A DNA stretch of 64,000 nt from the NCBI GenBank assembly GCA_021404565.1, contig JAAWWF010000002.1, forward strand, positions 1-64,000, written 5' to 3'. Below, in pieces: positions 44,531 to 53,690 of this stretch. A program made the position numbers and the translations under genes. The notes under the pieces are model-generated. The model was not told the origin of the DNA and did not search any database. It saw only the letters and a list, made by a program, of their open reading frames with translations. This stretch comes from Roseivirga sp. (lineage in GTDB: Bacteria > Bacteroidota > Bacteroidia > Cytophagales > Cyclobacteriaceae). The stretch's first letter is position 1; the number at the start of each line of letters is the position of its first letter.

Positions 44531-45636
44531 TGGAATTTAAGGTTTAGAAGAGCGTAATATGACAGGTCCAACACTCCGCATTTGAAGCTATGGTTATTTG
44601 GGAAATGCAAAGCCAATCTCTTCTTCAGATTACTATGGCCCACACCCCCGACTTCAGCAACTTTTTGCTCCATATCAAAGCTATTACGGACCAGAAAATC
44701 CAGCTTATTGTGGAAGGCGTTAATGCGAATCATGATGAAGTTATTTGAACCGTAATCGTCCACATACTTAAATGCATTTTCCAGCAAGGGCAAAAAAAGT
44801 AAAGGTGGTAGGTTTTCTACCGTTCCGTCAGTATCAAATTCGAAGCTGATTTTGGTTTTATTGAGCCTAAGCTGCTCCAGCTCAATATAGTTTTTAATCA
44901 GCTCCATTTCCTTTTCGAAGGGCACCAGTTTTTCACCGGAGTCATGGAGGGTATAGCGCATAAAGTCAGAAAGCCGTGAGACGGTCTGAGCCGATTTATC
45001 GGTTCGCTCCTGTATGATCAGTCCATAGAGGTTGTTGAGCGTGTTGAACAGAAAATGCGGATTCAGCTGGGCTTTCAGAAAGCTAAGTTCAAGTTGCACA
45101 TTGTCCTGGGCGAGCTGCAGGTTTCTGACATACGACTGGTGATAGCTTAGTCCTCCCTTAACCGCTAATGGAATCATTAGGTAGACCAGCAATTGTAATA
45201 AAATGCCCAAACTAAAGAGCCTTGATACCATCACCTTGACAAATCCTTTATCCAGATATTCTAGGTAATACCCATTGTCCTTCCCGATTACCTCGCGGCA
45301 GGCATCGCAGTAATTCATGATGAGCGTTTCTCCAAGGTAGGTGATTACCGCATAGACTACGCACAGCAACATGAACGAAATAATACTCAGAAGCCAACGC
45401 TTTTTTAAGATTAATTTTGGAAAAACCCAATAGACCAGGGCATAGAATACCAGGGCCAGCCCCAGGGTATTATGAATAGGGTCCAGGTAGCCGTAAGGTG
45501 AGTCTTCAAAAGGGGTAAGGGCAATCTGGTGATAGTATGCAAAGGCCAGGTAGAAGCTGAGCCAAAACAGCACATGAGAGCCCACCCGCCATGAGAGTTG
45601 GGTATTCCGTTTTTGTAAAAGTGATTCAGGGCTCAT
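44527..45636 (-). CDS. LytS-type sensor histidine kinase
   Basis: A 369-residue kinase with four N-terminal membrane helices (for example HNTLGLALVFYALVYWVFPK and LGILLQLLVYLMIPLAVKGG). The phosphorylation motif QLNPHFLFNTLNNLYGLIIQ follows, with His near residue 193. The catalytic HATPase region contains LPPLLFLPLLENAFKY (N box) and a weaker G-box HSNLKKRLALHF. There is no large periplasmic sensor, so the membrane part probably senses the transporter or the membrane itself. It overlaps both neighbours by 4 bases (anchored beta protein upstream, LytTR regulator downstream). Confidence 0.9.
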   Translation of the reverse strand: MSPESLLQKRNTQLSWRVGSHVLFWLSFYLAFAYYHQIALTPFEDSPYGYLDPIHNTLGLALVFYALVYWVFPKLILKKRWLLSIISFMLLCVVYAVITYLGETLIMNYCDACREVIGKDNGYYLEYLDKGFVKVMVSRLFSLGILLQLLVYLMIPLAVKGGLSYHQSYVRNLQLAQDNVQLELSFLKAQLNPHFLFNTLNNLYGLIIQERTDKSAQTVSRLSDFMRYTLHDSGEKLVPFEKEMELIKNYIELEQLRLNKTKISFEFDTDGTVENLPPLLFLPLLENAFKYVDDYGSNNFIMIRINAFHNKLDFLVRNSFDMEQKVAEVGGVGHSNLKKRLALHFPNNHSFKCGVLDLSYYALLNLKFQ

Positions 45637-46316
45637 TGTGTATGCATCAGCTCTTGCAGGGCATTTTTTGAAAGGACCACCAAAGAGCTGTCTTCCATTA
45701 TAGGTTCGATGACATGATAACTCAGTCCTTCCAGAAAACCAACTGAACCGCCCTTCAACCTGAAAAGAGCAGTGTCTGCCGAACTTTTATTTTGGAACTC
45801 GAAACTGCTGCTACCCATGGCCTGTACCGAAAAACTGCCAATACGATTATCTGACAATTCGGTATAGGAGCTACCCCGGAGGTTCAGGTGTAATGATGAT
45901 TGATCAAAGCCAGAGACCCGGTTATGTGTGTCTTCCAGAATGATCTCCGATAGTGCTGTTGACGAGATCATGATTCCCGGAGGAGTGGCGGTGTTGACAA
46001 GTGATGAGGGTGATACACGAGCTCCTGAAAAGTGTATGATCAGCGTATCCCCATGAATCTTATGCTCAATCTGAGATAATCTCGATCGCAATACTCTCAT
46101 TTCTTGCCTGTCACTTTGATGAATTTCTATGGGATAACCATTGCTTCCGCTGATCTTCAGAATGCTGTATTCATCGGTGTCAATGGAAAGGTAGTTTCTG
46201 AGCTTGTCAGTGAGGTCAATTTGATTGTAAACCGTTCTGAGCTCTGTATTAACCCATACCATGCTGGTTAAGAGTATGACGATGAGGGCCGATAAAGCCA
46301 TGTTTCCTGGTTTCAT
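45633..46316 (-). CDS. Membrane-anchored beta protein, DUF2807-like
   Basis: A 227-residue protein with one N-terminal helix (MALSALIVILLTSMVWV). The beta-rich outer part reads like a head-to-tail beta-helix or DUF2807-type fold (IMISSTALSEIILEDTHNRV, SSLHLNLRGSSYTELSDNRI, FSVQAMGSSSFEFQNKSSAD). Such putative auto-transporter-adhesin-like domains are common in Bacteroidota with unknown function. Encoded between the ABC permease and the histidine kinase, with a 10-base gap and a 4-base overlap, it is a good candidate for a sensing or coupling subunit of the system (inference). Confidence 0.65.
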   Translation of the reverse strand: MKPGNMALSALIVILLTSMVWVNTELRTVYNQIDLTDKLRNYLSIDTDEYSILKISGSNGYPIEIHQSDRQEMRVLRSRLSQIEHKIHGDTLIIHFSGARVSPSSLVNTATPPGIMISSTALSEIILEDTHNRVSGFDQSSLHLNLRGSSYTELSDNRIGSFSVQAMGSSSFEFQNKSSADTALFRLKGGSVGFLEGLSYHVIEPIMEDSSLVVLSKNALQELMHTQ

Positions 46317-46326
46317 AATGCTGTGT

Positions 46327-47085
46327 TTAGATTTCTTTTTCCTTGATTTTGAGCCAGGTAATTCCCCACAGAAAAAGAGGAGTCAATGTCCATAAAAATG
46401 GGCTAACCATAGCTTGGGTAGCTGCGGGCAGCTGAACATGGATATTCTCTCCTGATTGCCTGAACTGAAAGCTGCTGAGGGGCATGCTGGAGGTTACGGA
46501 AAGATCGGGAATCATATACTCCAGGCTGAAGTTGTTCAGTGTATTGAGCACAACAAAGCCTGCAATAATCACCACCATACTTTTCAAAAAGCTGTGTTTC
46601 ACAAAGCTTACACGTCCCAGTAGAATGAGCCCGTTGAAGATCAGGTAGAGGAGTATAAACTCATGAAAACCGTTGGTGAACATGTCGAAAAATCCTTTCG
46701 CGTTCGCTTGTCCTGTCAGATTTAGGTACAAAGTGTCTACCAGAAAGAAAATGCTGAGGTAGACGGCCAGAAAAATAACCGTGGAGAGCAGGACGGCCGA
46801 AACCACTTTCTCCATGGAAGTGGCAGGTATATTTAATAGCCAGATACCCTCTGAGTTATTGGAGAATTCCCTGAACATGGAGTTGGTAAACAGGCCTCCG
46901 GAGAGAAAGAGGCCAATCAGGAAAACTCCATTTTCCACGGCACCTGAAAAGCTGTCGCGCCAGTTGTGTATCAGCAAAAACATAAAGGCCAGCAGTCCTA
47001 TCAGCAAGGCCATGGCAATGAGGTACACCCTCATTTGCTCTTTAAACTGGCGGGAGATCAATAAACGAATGGATGTCAGGCTCAT
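46327..47085 (-). CDS. ABC transporter permease (ABC-2 type)
   Basis: A 252-residue integral membrane protein with about six helices (YLIAMALLIGLLAFMFLLIH, GVFLIGLFLSGGLFTNSMF, VVSAVLLSTVIFLAVYLSIF). The short conserved NNSEGIWLLNIPATSMEK between helices 2 and 3 matches bacterial exporter permeases of the ABC-2 group. It pairs with the ATPase encoded directly upstream (4-base overlap). The pair probably exports a lipid, drug or peptide; the substrate is unknown. Confidence 0.87.
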   Translation of the reverse strand: MSLTSIRLLISRQFKEQMRVYLIAMALLIGLLAFMFLLIHNWRDSFSGAVENGVFLIGLFLSGGLFTNSMFREFSNNSEGIWLLNIPATSMEKVVSAVLLSTVIFLAVYLSIFFLVDTLYLNLTGQANAKGFFDMFTNGFHEFILLYLIFNGLILLGRVSFVKHSFLKSMVVIIAGFVVLNTLNNFSLEYMIPDLSVTSSMPLSSFQFRQSGENIHVQLPAATQAMVSPFLWTLTPLFLWGITWLKIKEKEI

Positions 47086-47939
47086 ATCAGTTCAGGTTGT
47101 GGTTGTGTGGAAAGGGCGGTATTGATTGTTTCCCGACTGCTCAGCATGGCATTGAAGAGTAATTCTACATCTACCGGTCGGGAAATGCCCATTGGGTTTT
47201 TCAATATTTGTGCCCAGCCATTCGCTTGCTTTTCTTCATATAAAAGTTCCGATGACTGGGAAGGCTCTTCTGTAAGCTCGAAAAGGAGCTTTCCTGAGAT
47301 ATCCTCTTTCGTTTCATGAAGCAGTATCTCACCATGATCCATAATGATCAGATCTGTGATCAGCTCGTCCAGGTCTCTTACCTGATGGGAAGTAATGAGT
47401 ACCAATCTCTCGGCACTCATGGCTTCCGTAATCATGTTTCTGAATAGCACCTTAGAGGGAATGTCAAGGCCATTGGTGGGTTCATCCATAATTAAGAGGC
47501 GGGTATTGGCTGCCAGGGCAAAGCCAATCATGGCCTTCTTTTTCTGGCCAAAAGAGAGCGCCTGCAGGTGCTGCTTTGGGTCTATGGCAAACTGTTTCAG
47601 GTAGTCCTGATACTGTTGCCGGTCAAAGCGAGGGTAGTAAGGCGTGTAGATATCTATGAACTGACTAATGGTAAGGTTGGGCAAAAAGCACTCTTCAGGA
47701 ATAAAGAACAGCTCCTTGAGAAAGTCAATCTGCCTTTGTTTTGGCTCATAATCCATCACTTTGCAGTTGCCTTTGGTTGGGAAGAGCATACCTGCAATGT
47801 TTCTGATAAGGGTAGATTTACCGGCACCGTTTTTTCCCAACAGGCCATATATTTTGCCTGCTGGCATTTCCAGGTCCAGGCAAGACAGAATCTCCCTTTT
47901 TCTCGAATACCGGTAATTGAGTTGGTGTATACTGATCAT
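47082..47939 (-). CDS. ABC transporter ATP-binding protein
   Basis: A 285-residue ATPase. Walker A is GLLGKNGAGKSTLIRN (residues about 33-47). The signature motif is ALSFGQKKKAMIGFALA, a variant in which the last residues differ from LSGGQ. Walker B is RLLIMDEPTNGLD, with the H-loop in VLITSHQVRDLDELI. A C-terminal extension of about 60 residues follows and may regulate it. It leads the operon with the permease, anchored beta protein, kinase and LytTR regulator. The 168 bases upstream are shared with the divergent PadR gene and contain its 40-base dyad. Confidence 0.93.
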   Translation of the reverse strand: MISIHQLNYRYSRKREILSCLDLEMPAGKIYGLLGKNGAGKSTLIRNIAGMLFPTKGNCKVMDYEPKQRQIDFLKELFFIPEECFLPNLTISQFIDIYTPYYPRFDRQQYQDYLKQFAIDPKQHLQALSFGQKKKAMIGFALAANTRLLIMDEPTNGLDIPSKVLFRNMITEAMSAERLVLITSHQVRDLDELITDLIIMDHGEILLHETKEDISGKLLFELTEEPSQSSELLYEEKQANGWAQILKNPMGISRPVDVELLFNAMLSSRETINTALSTQPQPELI

Positions 47940-48067
47940 TTTCAGTTTTGTTTATACAAGGCTAATTCAATGAGCAGGACTTTGGAAATTAACTCGACCA
48001 GCTCTGTGAGATTAGCAACGAGCAGGTAAATTCCGGCAACGAAGGGATTAAGCAAACCTTTCTTTAT

Positions 48068-48107
48068 ACTTAACCGTATTAGGTATAATTACCTAACAGT
48101 ATTAAGT
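48068..48107. promoter_or_regulatory. 40-base dyad at the second padR start, probable operator
   Basis: The core arms TTAGGTA and TACCTAA are perfect around TAAT, and the outer arms ACTTAA and TTAAGT are perfect too. All share one centre, at 48087/48088. The dyad ends exactly at the PadR start codon (48108). PadR dimers bind such inverted repeats, so autorepression is the simplest reading. It may also affect the divergent ABC operon that starts 129 bases away. Confidence 0.65.
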
Positions 48108-48446
48108 ATGTCTTCCAAAGAACTGACCGGTGCTTCTACCATTCCCATTATCCTTTCCGTACTCTCCGGGGGAGAGAACTATGGCTATGCCATCATCAAA
48201 CAGGTGGCTGATTTTTCGGGTGGTAAGCTTGACTGGAGTGAGCCTATGCTTTACCCTGTGTTGCATCGCATGGACAAGCAGGGACTCATTAAGGCAGAAT
48301 GGCGTGTGCTCAAAAATGGCAGGAAGCGCAAGTATTATAGCATTACAGATGAAGGGAGAGAGGCATTACTGGCGAAAAAGGAAGAGTGGATTGACATGAT
48401 CAAGGTGATGACACAGCTGTGGGATTTAAAACTGGCAGGATCATGA
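48108..48446 (+). CDS. PadR family transcriptional regulator
   Basis: A 112-residue PadR protein: IPIILSVLSGGENYGYAIIK, then LDWSEPMLYPVLHRMDKQGL (recognition helix), then KNGRKRKYYSITDEGREALL (wing). Its stop codon overlaps the start of the permease gene by 4 bases (ATGA), so the two are translationally coupled. A long dyad sits directly at its start codon. The family senses drugs or envelope stress; the ligand is unknown. Confidence 0.92.
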   Translation: MSSKELTGASTIPIILSVLSGGENYGYAIIKQVADFSGGKLDWSEPMLYPVLHRMDKQGLIKAEWRVLKNGRKRKYYSITDEGREALLAKKEEWIDMIKVMTQLWDLKLAGS

Positions 48447-51073
48447 GATTTAACCTGGAACAAGCCATCGGAGACTGGAAGCGCAGCCTGAGAAAGCATA
48501 AGTCTTTTGAAGAAGGAGATCTGGAGGAGCTGGAAGATCACTTTAGAAACAGATTGGATGAATATCAGGCCACGGGACTTTCTCCCAAAACGGCTTTTGA
48601 GAAGGTGATAGCCTCAGATTATGAGGACCTTGACGGATTGAGTGACCATTTTATGGAAGAGAGAAAGGTCAGCAATAGCTATCCGGCCATGTTCAGGAAT
48701 TTTTTGAAGGTAGGCTTTCGGTCCATTCATAAGCATAGCAGTTACTCAACGTTGAACATTCTGGGGCTGGTTGTGGGTTTTGCCTGTGTATTTGGCATTG
48801 TGGTCTACCTGCATCAGGAGCTGTCTTTTGACCGGTTTCATGAGCATGGAGAGGATATTTATCGTGTTAATCTGCATATGACCCGAGCGTCTGGTGAGCT
48901 AAACTATCCCATCATTCCACCGGCCTTTGGTCCGGAACTCAAGGCCAATTTTTCTGAGATAAAGAGAGTGACTCGTCTCCGTTATAACTATGCCACTATC
49001 ATCCGTCATGAGCAGAAGTCGTTCTTTGAAGATAGAGTGTTTTTTGCAGAACATGACTTTCTGGAGATGTTCTCCTTTCCGCTAAAAATGGGGAACATCG
49101 ATGGTTTATTAACAGAACCGAATACAGTGGTGATCACCAATCAGATCGCAGTAAAATATTTTGGTACCTCATCACCGATGGGTAAGATCATCAACTACAA
49201 CAATGAAATAGATTTTAAAGTGGTGGGAGTGTTAGAAGACCTGCCCGAGAATTCGCATTTCGAGTTCGACTTTCTGGTCTCGTTTATCAGCTATAAAGTT
49301 GGGCCCGGAGGTCTGGAGCCACTTACCAGCTGGAGGTGGCTGGGCTTTTTGACTTACGTACAGCTGGAACCTTTGGCTGTGAAAGAAGACCTTGAAGTCA
49401 AGGCAAAGGCACTGTTTGAAGCCAATAATAATTCTACCTCAAACAGAACGGTGGATGTAGGGCTTCAACCCTTGTTTGATATCTACCTGGACTCCGGTGA
49501 CATTTCCAATCCACAGGGAGGGCTATTCAGAATAAATGATGCCGGCAATCTGCGTAGCCTCGCGATAGTGGCTGCCCTGATCATCATCATCGCTTTTTTC
49601 AACTACTTCAATATTCTTACAGCTTTGATGTATACCCGGACTAAGGAGATAGGAGTCAGGAAGATTCTCGGTTCTTCCCGCATCAGGATTATTAACCAGA
49701 TGCTTACCGAAACCTGCCTGCTGGTTTTTATAGCCGGTGTGTTGAGTCTGTTGCTGGTCTGGACAATAGCCAGTCTTGAATATCTACCTGCACTCAATGC
49801 TGAATCCATGTTGTGGGTGTTAGGCCTTATGCTCGGGCTTTGTGCTTCTTTCGGGCTTATCAACGGCATTTATATCGGTAGCTCTCTGGCATCACAAGGC
49901 GTTCTGTCTTTGCTGAGAAGTGGCCTTACCACCGGTAAGGCTCGGTTTTCTATCCGAAAAATGATCCTATTGTTTCAATATGGTATCTCCGCAGCATTGA
50001 TCATGATCAGTCTGATCGTAATCAATCAGTTGGAGTATTTCAATCAAAAGGACCTGGGATACGATCAGGACAACATACTGGTAGCTGGCTTCAGAGGTGA
50101 TAATGTGGAATCTAAAAAAGAAGTATTCAGAAATCTGGCAACGGCCAATCCCGGTATTGATGCTGTGAGCTTTGGACCTTCTTTGGACGGCAGCTCCAGC
50201 GGTAGCCCTTTGAGGCCGGTAGAATGGGCTGAGGAAAACGTAATTCAAACCTCGTATTTCGGGGTCGATTATGACTTTAATAAAGTCATAGGGCTGGAAA
50301 TATTGGAGGGCCGGTTTTTTGACAAAAAGATTGCCAGCGATTCGGTTAATGGATTGTTGATCAATGAAACACTGGCCGAACAGCTTGATTTTGACAACCC
50401 ACTGAACAGGAGAGTCTACTTTGCAGGTGACCAAGAATTCAGAATCATTGGTGTATTCAAAGACTTCCACTATCAGTCTATGCACCATGAAATAGGGCCT
50501 ATGGCCCTGCAGATGTGGCTTGGTCCGCCACGGGGAGTGCTGGTTAAGTATGCAGAAGGAGTAGGAGATATGGAGGCCGTTAAATCCATCGCTACCCATT
50601 GGCAGGAGACTTTCCCTGATGGAGACTTCCCATTTGAATATAAAATGCTCACCGAGCAGTTGGATGGTCTCTATGCCAAAGAGCAGGATTTCGCTTTTTT
50701 ACTGAAGCTGTTTACAGGCCTGGCTATTTTCGTAGCAGTGATGGGTATGTATGGCTTCTCTGCCGTCTCTGCGCATCAAAAGATCAAGCAGATCTGTATT
50801 CGCAGGGTGTTGGGGGCTGAGCTGGCCCAGATTTCCAAAGTGGTGGGCAGAGATTTCCTTTTGCTGAGCCTGATTGCTTCTGTGCTGGCCATACCAGTGG
50901 TTTACTATCTGATGAATAAGTGGCTGGAAGGTTTTGCCTATAGCATTTCCATAGGGCCTTGGTTCTTCATTATAGCCGTTGTCATTGTGGCCATCGTCAC
51001 CAGCATTACTTTAGCCATTCAGCTGCGAAGGGTTATGCATGTTAAGCCGGCACGACTGCTAAGGAATGAATAA
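48443..51073 (+). CDS. FtsX-like ABC permease with helical HAAS-like prefix
   Basis: An 876-residue permease. The first 75 residues form a helical prefix (DLEELEDHFRNRLDEYQATG, then LSPKTAFEKVIASDYED) like the HAAS / permease-prefix-domain-1 module that is often paired with PadR proteins. Then come helix 1 (STLNILGLVVGFACVFGIVV), a MacB periplasmic domain, the first FtsX domain (TRTKEIGVRKILGSSRIRII), a second periplasmic domain, and the final FtsX domain (ICIRRVLGAELAQISKVVGR). I chose the ATG at 48443, which overlaps the PadR stop, over 48419. No ATPase gene is adjacent. The prefix may communicate with PadR or a cytoplasmic partner (inference). Confidence 0.9.
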   Translation: MRFNLEQAIGDWKRSLRKHKSFEEGDLEELEDHFRNRLDEYQATGLSPKTAFEKVIASDYEDLDGLSDHFMEERKVSNSYPAMFRNFLKVGFRSIHKHSSYSTLNILGLVVGFACVFGIVVYLHQELSFDRFHEHGEDIYRVNLHMTRASGELNYPIIPPAFGPELKANFSEIKRVTRLRYNYATIIRHEQKSFFEDRVFFAEHDFLEMFSFPLKMGNIDGLLTEPNTVVITNQIAVKYFGTSSPMGKIINYNNEIDFKVVGVLEDLPENSHFEFDFLVSFISYKVGPGGLEPLTSWRWLGFLTYVQLEPLAVKEDLEVKAKALFEANNNSTSNRTVDVGLQPLFDIYLDSGDISNPQGGLFRINDAGNLRSLAIVAALIIIIAFFNYFNILTALMYTRTKEIGVRKILGSSRIRIINQMLTETCLLVFIAGVLSLLLVWTIASLEYLPALNAESMLWVLGLMLGLCASFGLINGIYIGSSLASQGVLSLLRSGLTTGKARFSIRKMILLFQYGISAALIMISLIVINQLEYFNQKDLGYDQDNILVAGFRGDNVESKKEVFRNLATANPGIDAVSFGPSLDGSSSGSPLRPVEWAEENVIQTSYFGVDYDFNKVIGLEILEGRFFDKKIASDSVNGLLINETLAEQLDFDNPLNRRVYFAGDQEFRIIGVFKDFHYQSMHHEIGPMALQMWLGPPRGVLVKYAEGVGDMEAVKSIATHWQETFPDGDFPFEYKMLTEQLDGLYAKEQDFAFLLKLFTGLAIFVAVMGMYGFSAVSAHQKIKQICIRRVLGAELAQISKVVGRDFLLLSLIASVLAIPVVYYLMNKWLEGFAYSISIGPWFFIIAVVIVAIVTSITLAIQLRRVMHVKPARLLRNE

Positions 51074-51080
51074 GGAGTAG

Positions 51081-52424
51081 TTATAAGATCAGGTAGGCGA
51101 TAAATATCAGCACAAAACTCGTCACCGAAATCAAAGTCGATTGAACCGTCCAGGACCTGAGAGTCTGTTGCACCGATTGATTGAGGTAACGATTGACCAG
51201 CCAGAAGCCACTGTCATTCACATGCGACAGTACAATGGAGCCAGCGGCAATGGCCATCATTACCAGGGTTTTGTCTAGCATGCTAAGGTCCATATCGACA
51301 ATGACCGCTGCCACTATGCCCGCAGCAGTCAGCATGGCTACGGTGGCAGATCCCTGCATCACCCTTACCAAAACAGCTACCAGGTAAGCCAACACGACCA
51401 CTGACATGGCAGATGTCTCCATGGCCGCACCGATCATGTCACCAATGCCTGTATTGATCATCATTTGTTTTAGTACACCACCCGCTCCGGTAATTAGAAT
51501 AATAGAGCCAGCGGGCCCCAAAGAGCGATTACTTACATCAAAAAGCTCTTGCTTCGTAGCTCCGCGCCTGACTCCCAGAAAATAGAGCGCCATCAGCGTG
51601 GCCATAATGAGGGCCACAAATGGGTGCCCGATAAAGCTTAGTATATCTATATAGGCAGCCGATTCAATAACACCCTCATTGGCCAGTGTTTGCAGGAATG
51701 AACCCAGCAGAATGAAACCAATAGGTAGGCCCAGTACGAGGAAAATCATTTTGACTAGTCCCGGATCATATTTCTGGTCCAGTTCCTCTACTTCTTCGAA
51801 CTCTGTTATCTCATCAGGAGTAATCCATTTGCTCATAATAAGCCCGCAAATAAGCGCCACTGGCAAGCCCAGTAATACTCCCACCACAATGGCATAGCCT
51901 AGGTCCACACTAAGGATATCAGCCACTGCTACCGGTCCGGGAGTAGGGGGGATAAAACTGTGGGTAACCGCCAGACCCGTTAGCAGGGGCAAGGCATAGT
52001 AAAGCACATTCTCTTTGGCTTTTCTGGCCAGGGCCTTTACAATTGGGAAAAGGATGATAATCCCGACATCGAAGAAAACAGGAATGGATACAATGAAGCC
52101 TGTAACCAATAACGCCAGCCTTGATTTTTGTTCTCCGCCTTTTTCGAGCAGGTATTTGGCTAGCCCCTGGGCTCCGCCCGAATGCTCCAGTAAAGCACCA
52201 AATATGGCTCCAAGGCCCACTATGGTCGCTACAAAGGCCAATGTACCTCCCATGCCCTTACTGATAGATTCGATCACCATGTCAAGCGACAGGCCCGCTA
52301 CTATACCCACCCATATACTGGTGATCAGCAATGAGAGAAATGCATTGAGCTTCACACGAATAATGAGAAGTAATAAGAGGGCAATGCCCGAGATGATAGC
52401 GAAAATCAGCTGTAGTTCGTCCAT
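51081..52424 (-). CDS. gntP: Gluconate:H+ symporter, GntP family
   Basis: A 447-residue transporter with about twelve helices. The GntP family pattern is present: MVIESISKGMGGTLAFVATI, the conserved FDVGIIILFPIVKALARKAK, and SFIPPTPGPVAVADILSVDL. Near the end are LVRVMQGSATVAMLTAAGIV and AAGSIVLSHVNDSGFWLVNR. These are strong family signatures. It imports gluconate or related acids with protons. The gluconokinase gene lies 29 bases upstream in the same direction, so uptake and phosphorylation are linked in one operon. It ends 7 bases from the converging FtsX-type gene. Confidence 0.93.
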   Translation of the reverse strand: MDELQLIFAIISGIALLLLLIIRVKLNAFLSLLITSIWVGIVAGLSLDMVIESISKGMGGTLAFVATIVGLGAIFGALLEHSGGAQGLAKYLLEKGGEQKSRLALLVTGFIVSIPVFFDVGIIILFPIVKALARKAKENVLYYALPLLTGLAVTHSFIPPTPGPVAVADILSVDLGYAIVVGVLLGLPVALICGLIMSKWITPDEITEFEEVEELDQKYDPGLVKMIFLVLGLPIGFILLGSFLQTLANEGVIESAAYIDILSFIGHPFVALIMATLMALYFLGVRRGATKQELFDVSNRSLGPAGSIILITGAGGVLKQMMINTGIGDMIGAAMETSAMSVVVLAYLVAVLVRVMQGSATVAMLTAAGIVAAVIVDMDLSMLDKTLVMMAIAAGSIVLSHVNDSGFWLVNRYLNQSVQQTLRSWTVQSTLISVTSFVLIFIAYLIL

Positions 52425-52453
52425 GGGTAAAAATAAGCCCAGAAGATAGAGAT

Positions 52454-52942
52454 TTATTCGGTATCTCTGAAGTGATTGACGGCCACTTTTACAATCTCTT
52501 CAACGGCTTCGCTGGCACCAATGATCAAGGCATCCACAGGAGGTTCAAGAGTGGCCAATTGTGAATCTATCAGCGACACCGGCATAAAATGATTTTTCCT
52601 GGCCTTTAATCTGGCCACAGCTTCCACTCTGTCAAGCTTAAGGTAAATCAGCTTCAATTGCAGCCTCTGACCCAGGTAGTCGCGATAAGACTCCTTCAGA
52701 GCTGAGCAGGCCAATACCATCTGTTGTCTGTGTGAATCCAGTACAAACTGTGCGATGGCCCCCAGCCACGGCCAGCGATCATCATCGGTCAGGGCCTGAC
52801 CACGACTCATTTTCTTAATGTTTTCAGTCGGGTGAAAATCATCAGCATCTAAAAAGGGTATTTCCAGGCGTTTTGCCAGGCCTGAGCCTATGGTAGACTT
52901 CCCACAGCCTGAGATTCCCATTACAACAATTAGCTCCTTCAC
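52454..52942 (-). CDS. gntK: Gluconokinase
   Basis: A 162-residue kinase of the gluconokinase (GntK) type, a P-loop enzyme that turns gluconate and ATP into 6-phosphogluconate. The Walker A motif is VMGISGCGKSTIGSGL. The substrate loop FLDADDFHPTENIKKMSRGQ and the conserved DDDRWPWLGAIA-like segment (LTDDDRWPWLGAIAQFV) follow. The lid-side motif CSALKESYRDYLG is also present. Next to gntP it completes a small gluconate-use operon. No entry-pathway dehydratase or aldolase gene is in the window. Confidence 0.93.
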   Translation of the reverse strand: MKELIVVMGISGCGKSTIGSGLAKRLEIPFLDADDFHPTENIKKMSRGQALTDDDRWPWLGAIAQFVLDSHRQQMVLACSALKESYRDYLGQRLQLKLIYLKLDRVEAVARLKARKNHFMPVSLIDSQLATLEPPVDALIIGASEAVEEIVKVAVNHFRDTE

Positions 52943-53029
52943 TTGTCTGTTAGTTAATATCTGCCCACAGAATCAGAGTCTGGACAATAAAGTTCTCTGG
53001 CAAGGCTTGTGAAGTTCAAAAAAACGGAG

Positions 53030-53051
53030 CCTGCCTACCGGCAAAGGCAGG
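53030..53051. repeat. Short REP-like inverted repeat
   Basis: CCTGCC and GGCAGG flank TACCGGCAAA in the 268-base gap between gntK and the OmpA-like gene. The sequence resembles the GC-rich CCTGCCTACCGGCA-type repeats seen between genes of some marine Bacteroidota. Only one copy is in the window, so repeat status is an inference. On the minus strand T residues follow after five bases. Confidence 0.35.
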
Positions 53052-53210
53052 TTTACTAATGTAACCGAGTATTTTTTGAACGAGCGTAACGCAGCCAGCG
53101 GACTTTAGAGACAGACTCTAGTTAACCAATCATCACAAAATATGCAATTGGCGACCGTAATCCGAAACGGATTCGTGCATAAGTCGTTTTTATGAAATAA
53201 CTTACTAATA

Positions 53211-53624
53211 ATGCGGCTTCTCCTGGCTTTCTGTATGCTTTGCTCTTTTACGCTCTCACAAGCGCAACAGTTTGGCGAGCCATCTTTCGTAAGAAGCATT
53301 TATTTTGGAGGCGGTAGTTTCTATGTGGACTATGAGCAAACAGAGAAGTTACAACACTTCCTTGATTCTGTGCCCAACTTGCATAATTACATCATTACGG
53401 TACACAGCCATACCGACAATATTGGCGGAGCTGAATATAACGAATGGCTTTCTGAAATGCGCAGCGAATCTGTCATCGAAGTGCTGATCGAAAACGAGAA
53501 GCTGGAACGCGACATGATCGAGATCAAGGATTTCGGCCTTTTCAATCCTGTTTACGACAACTCTACCTGGTACGGCAGACGCATGAATCGCAGGGTAGAT
53601 ATCATACTATGGCTGGCCATATAA
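53211..53624 (+). CDS. Small secreted OmpA-like domain protein
   Basis: A 137-residue protein with signal peptide RLLLAFCMLCSFTLSQAQ. The rest is one OmpA-like peptidoglycan-binding domain: VRSIYFGGGSFYVDYEQTEK, then ITVHSHTDNIGGAEYNEWLS, then the closing RRMNRRVDIIL with the arginine that contacts diaminopimelate. There is no transmembrane barrel, so it probably binds peptidoglycan as a free periplasmic protein. It faces the beta-barrel gene from the opposite strand (67 bases apart), so no co-transcription is possible. Confidence 0.85.
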   Translation: MRLLLAFCMLCSFTLSQAQQFGEPSFVRSIYFGGGSFYVDYEQTEKLQHFLDSVPNLHNYIITVHSHTDNIGGAEYNEWLSEMRSESVIEVLIENEKLERDMIEIKDFGLFNPVYDNSTWYGRRMNRRVDIILWLAI

Positions 53625-53690
53625 GAGTACGTCTTTGATATAGCTATGCCCGAATGAAAGCGTACGCCCCTTAACTATCGGCTGCAGCCT

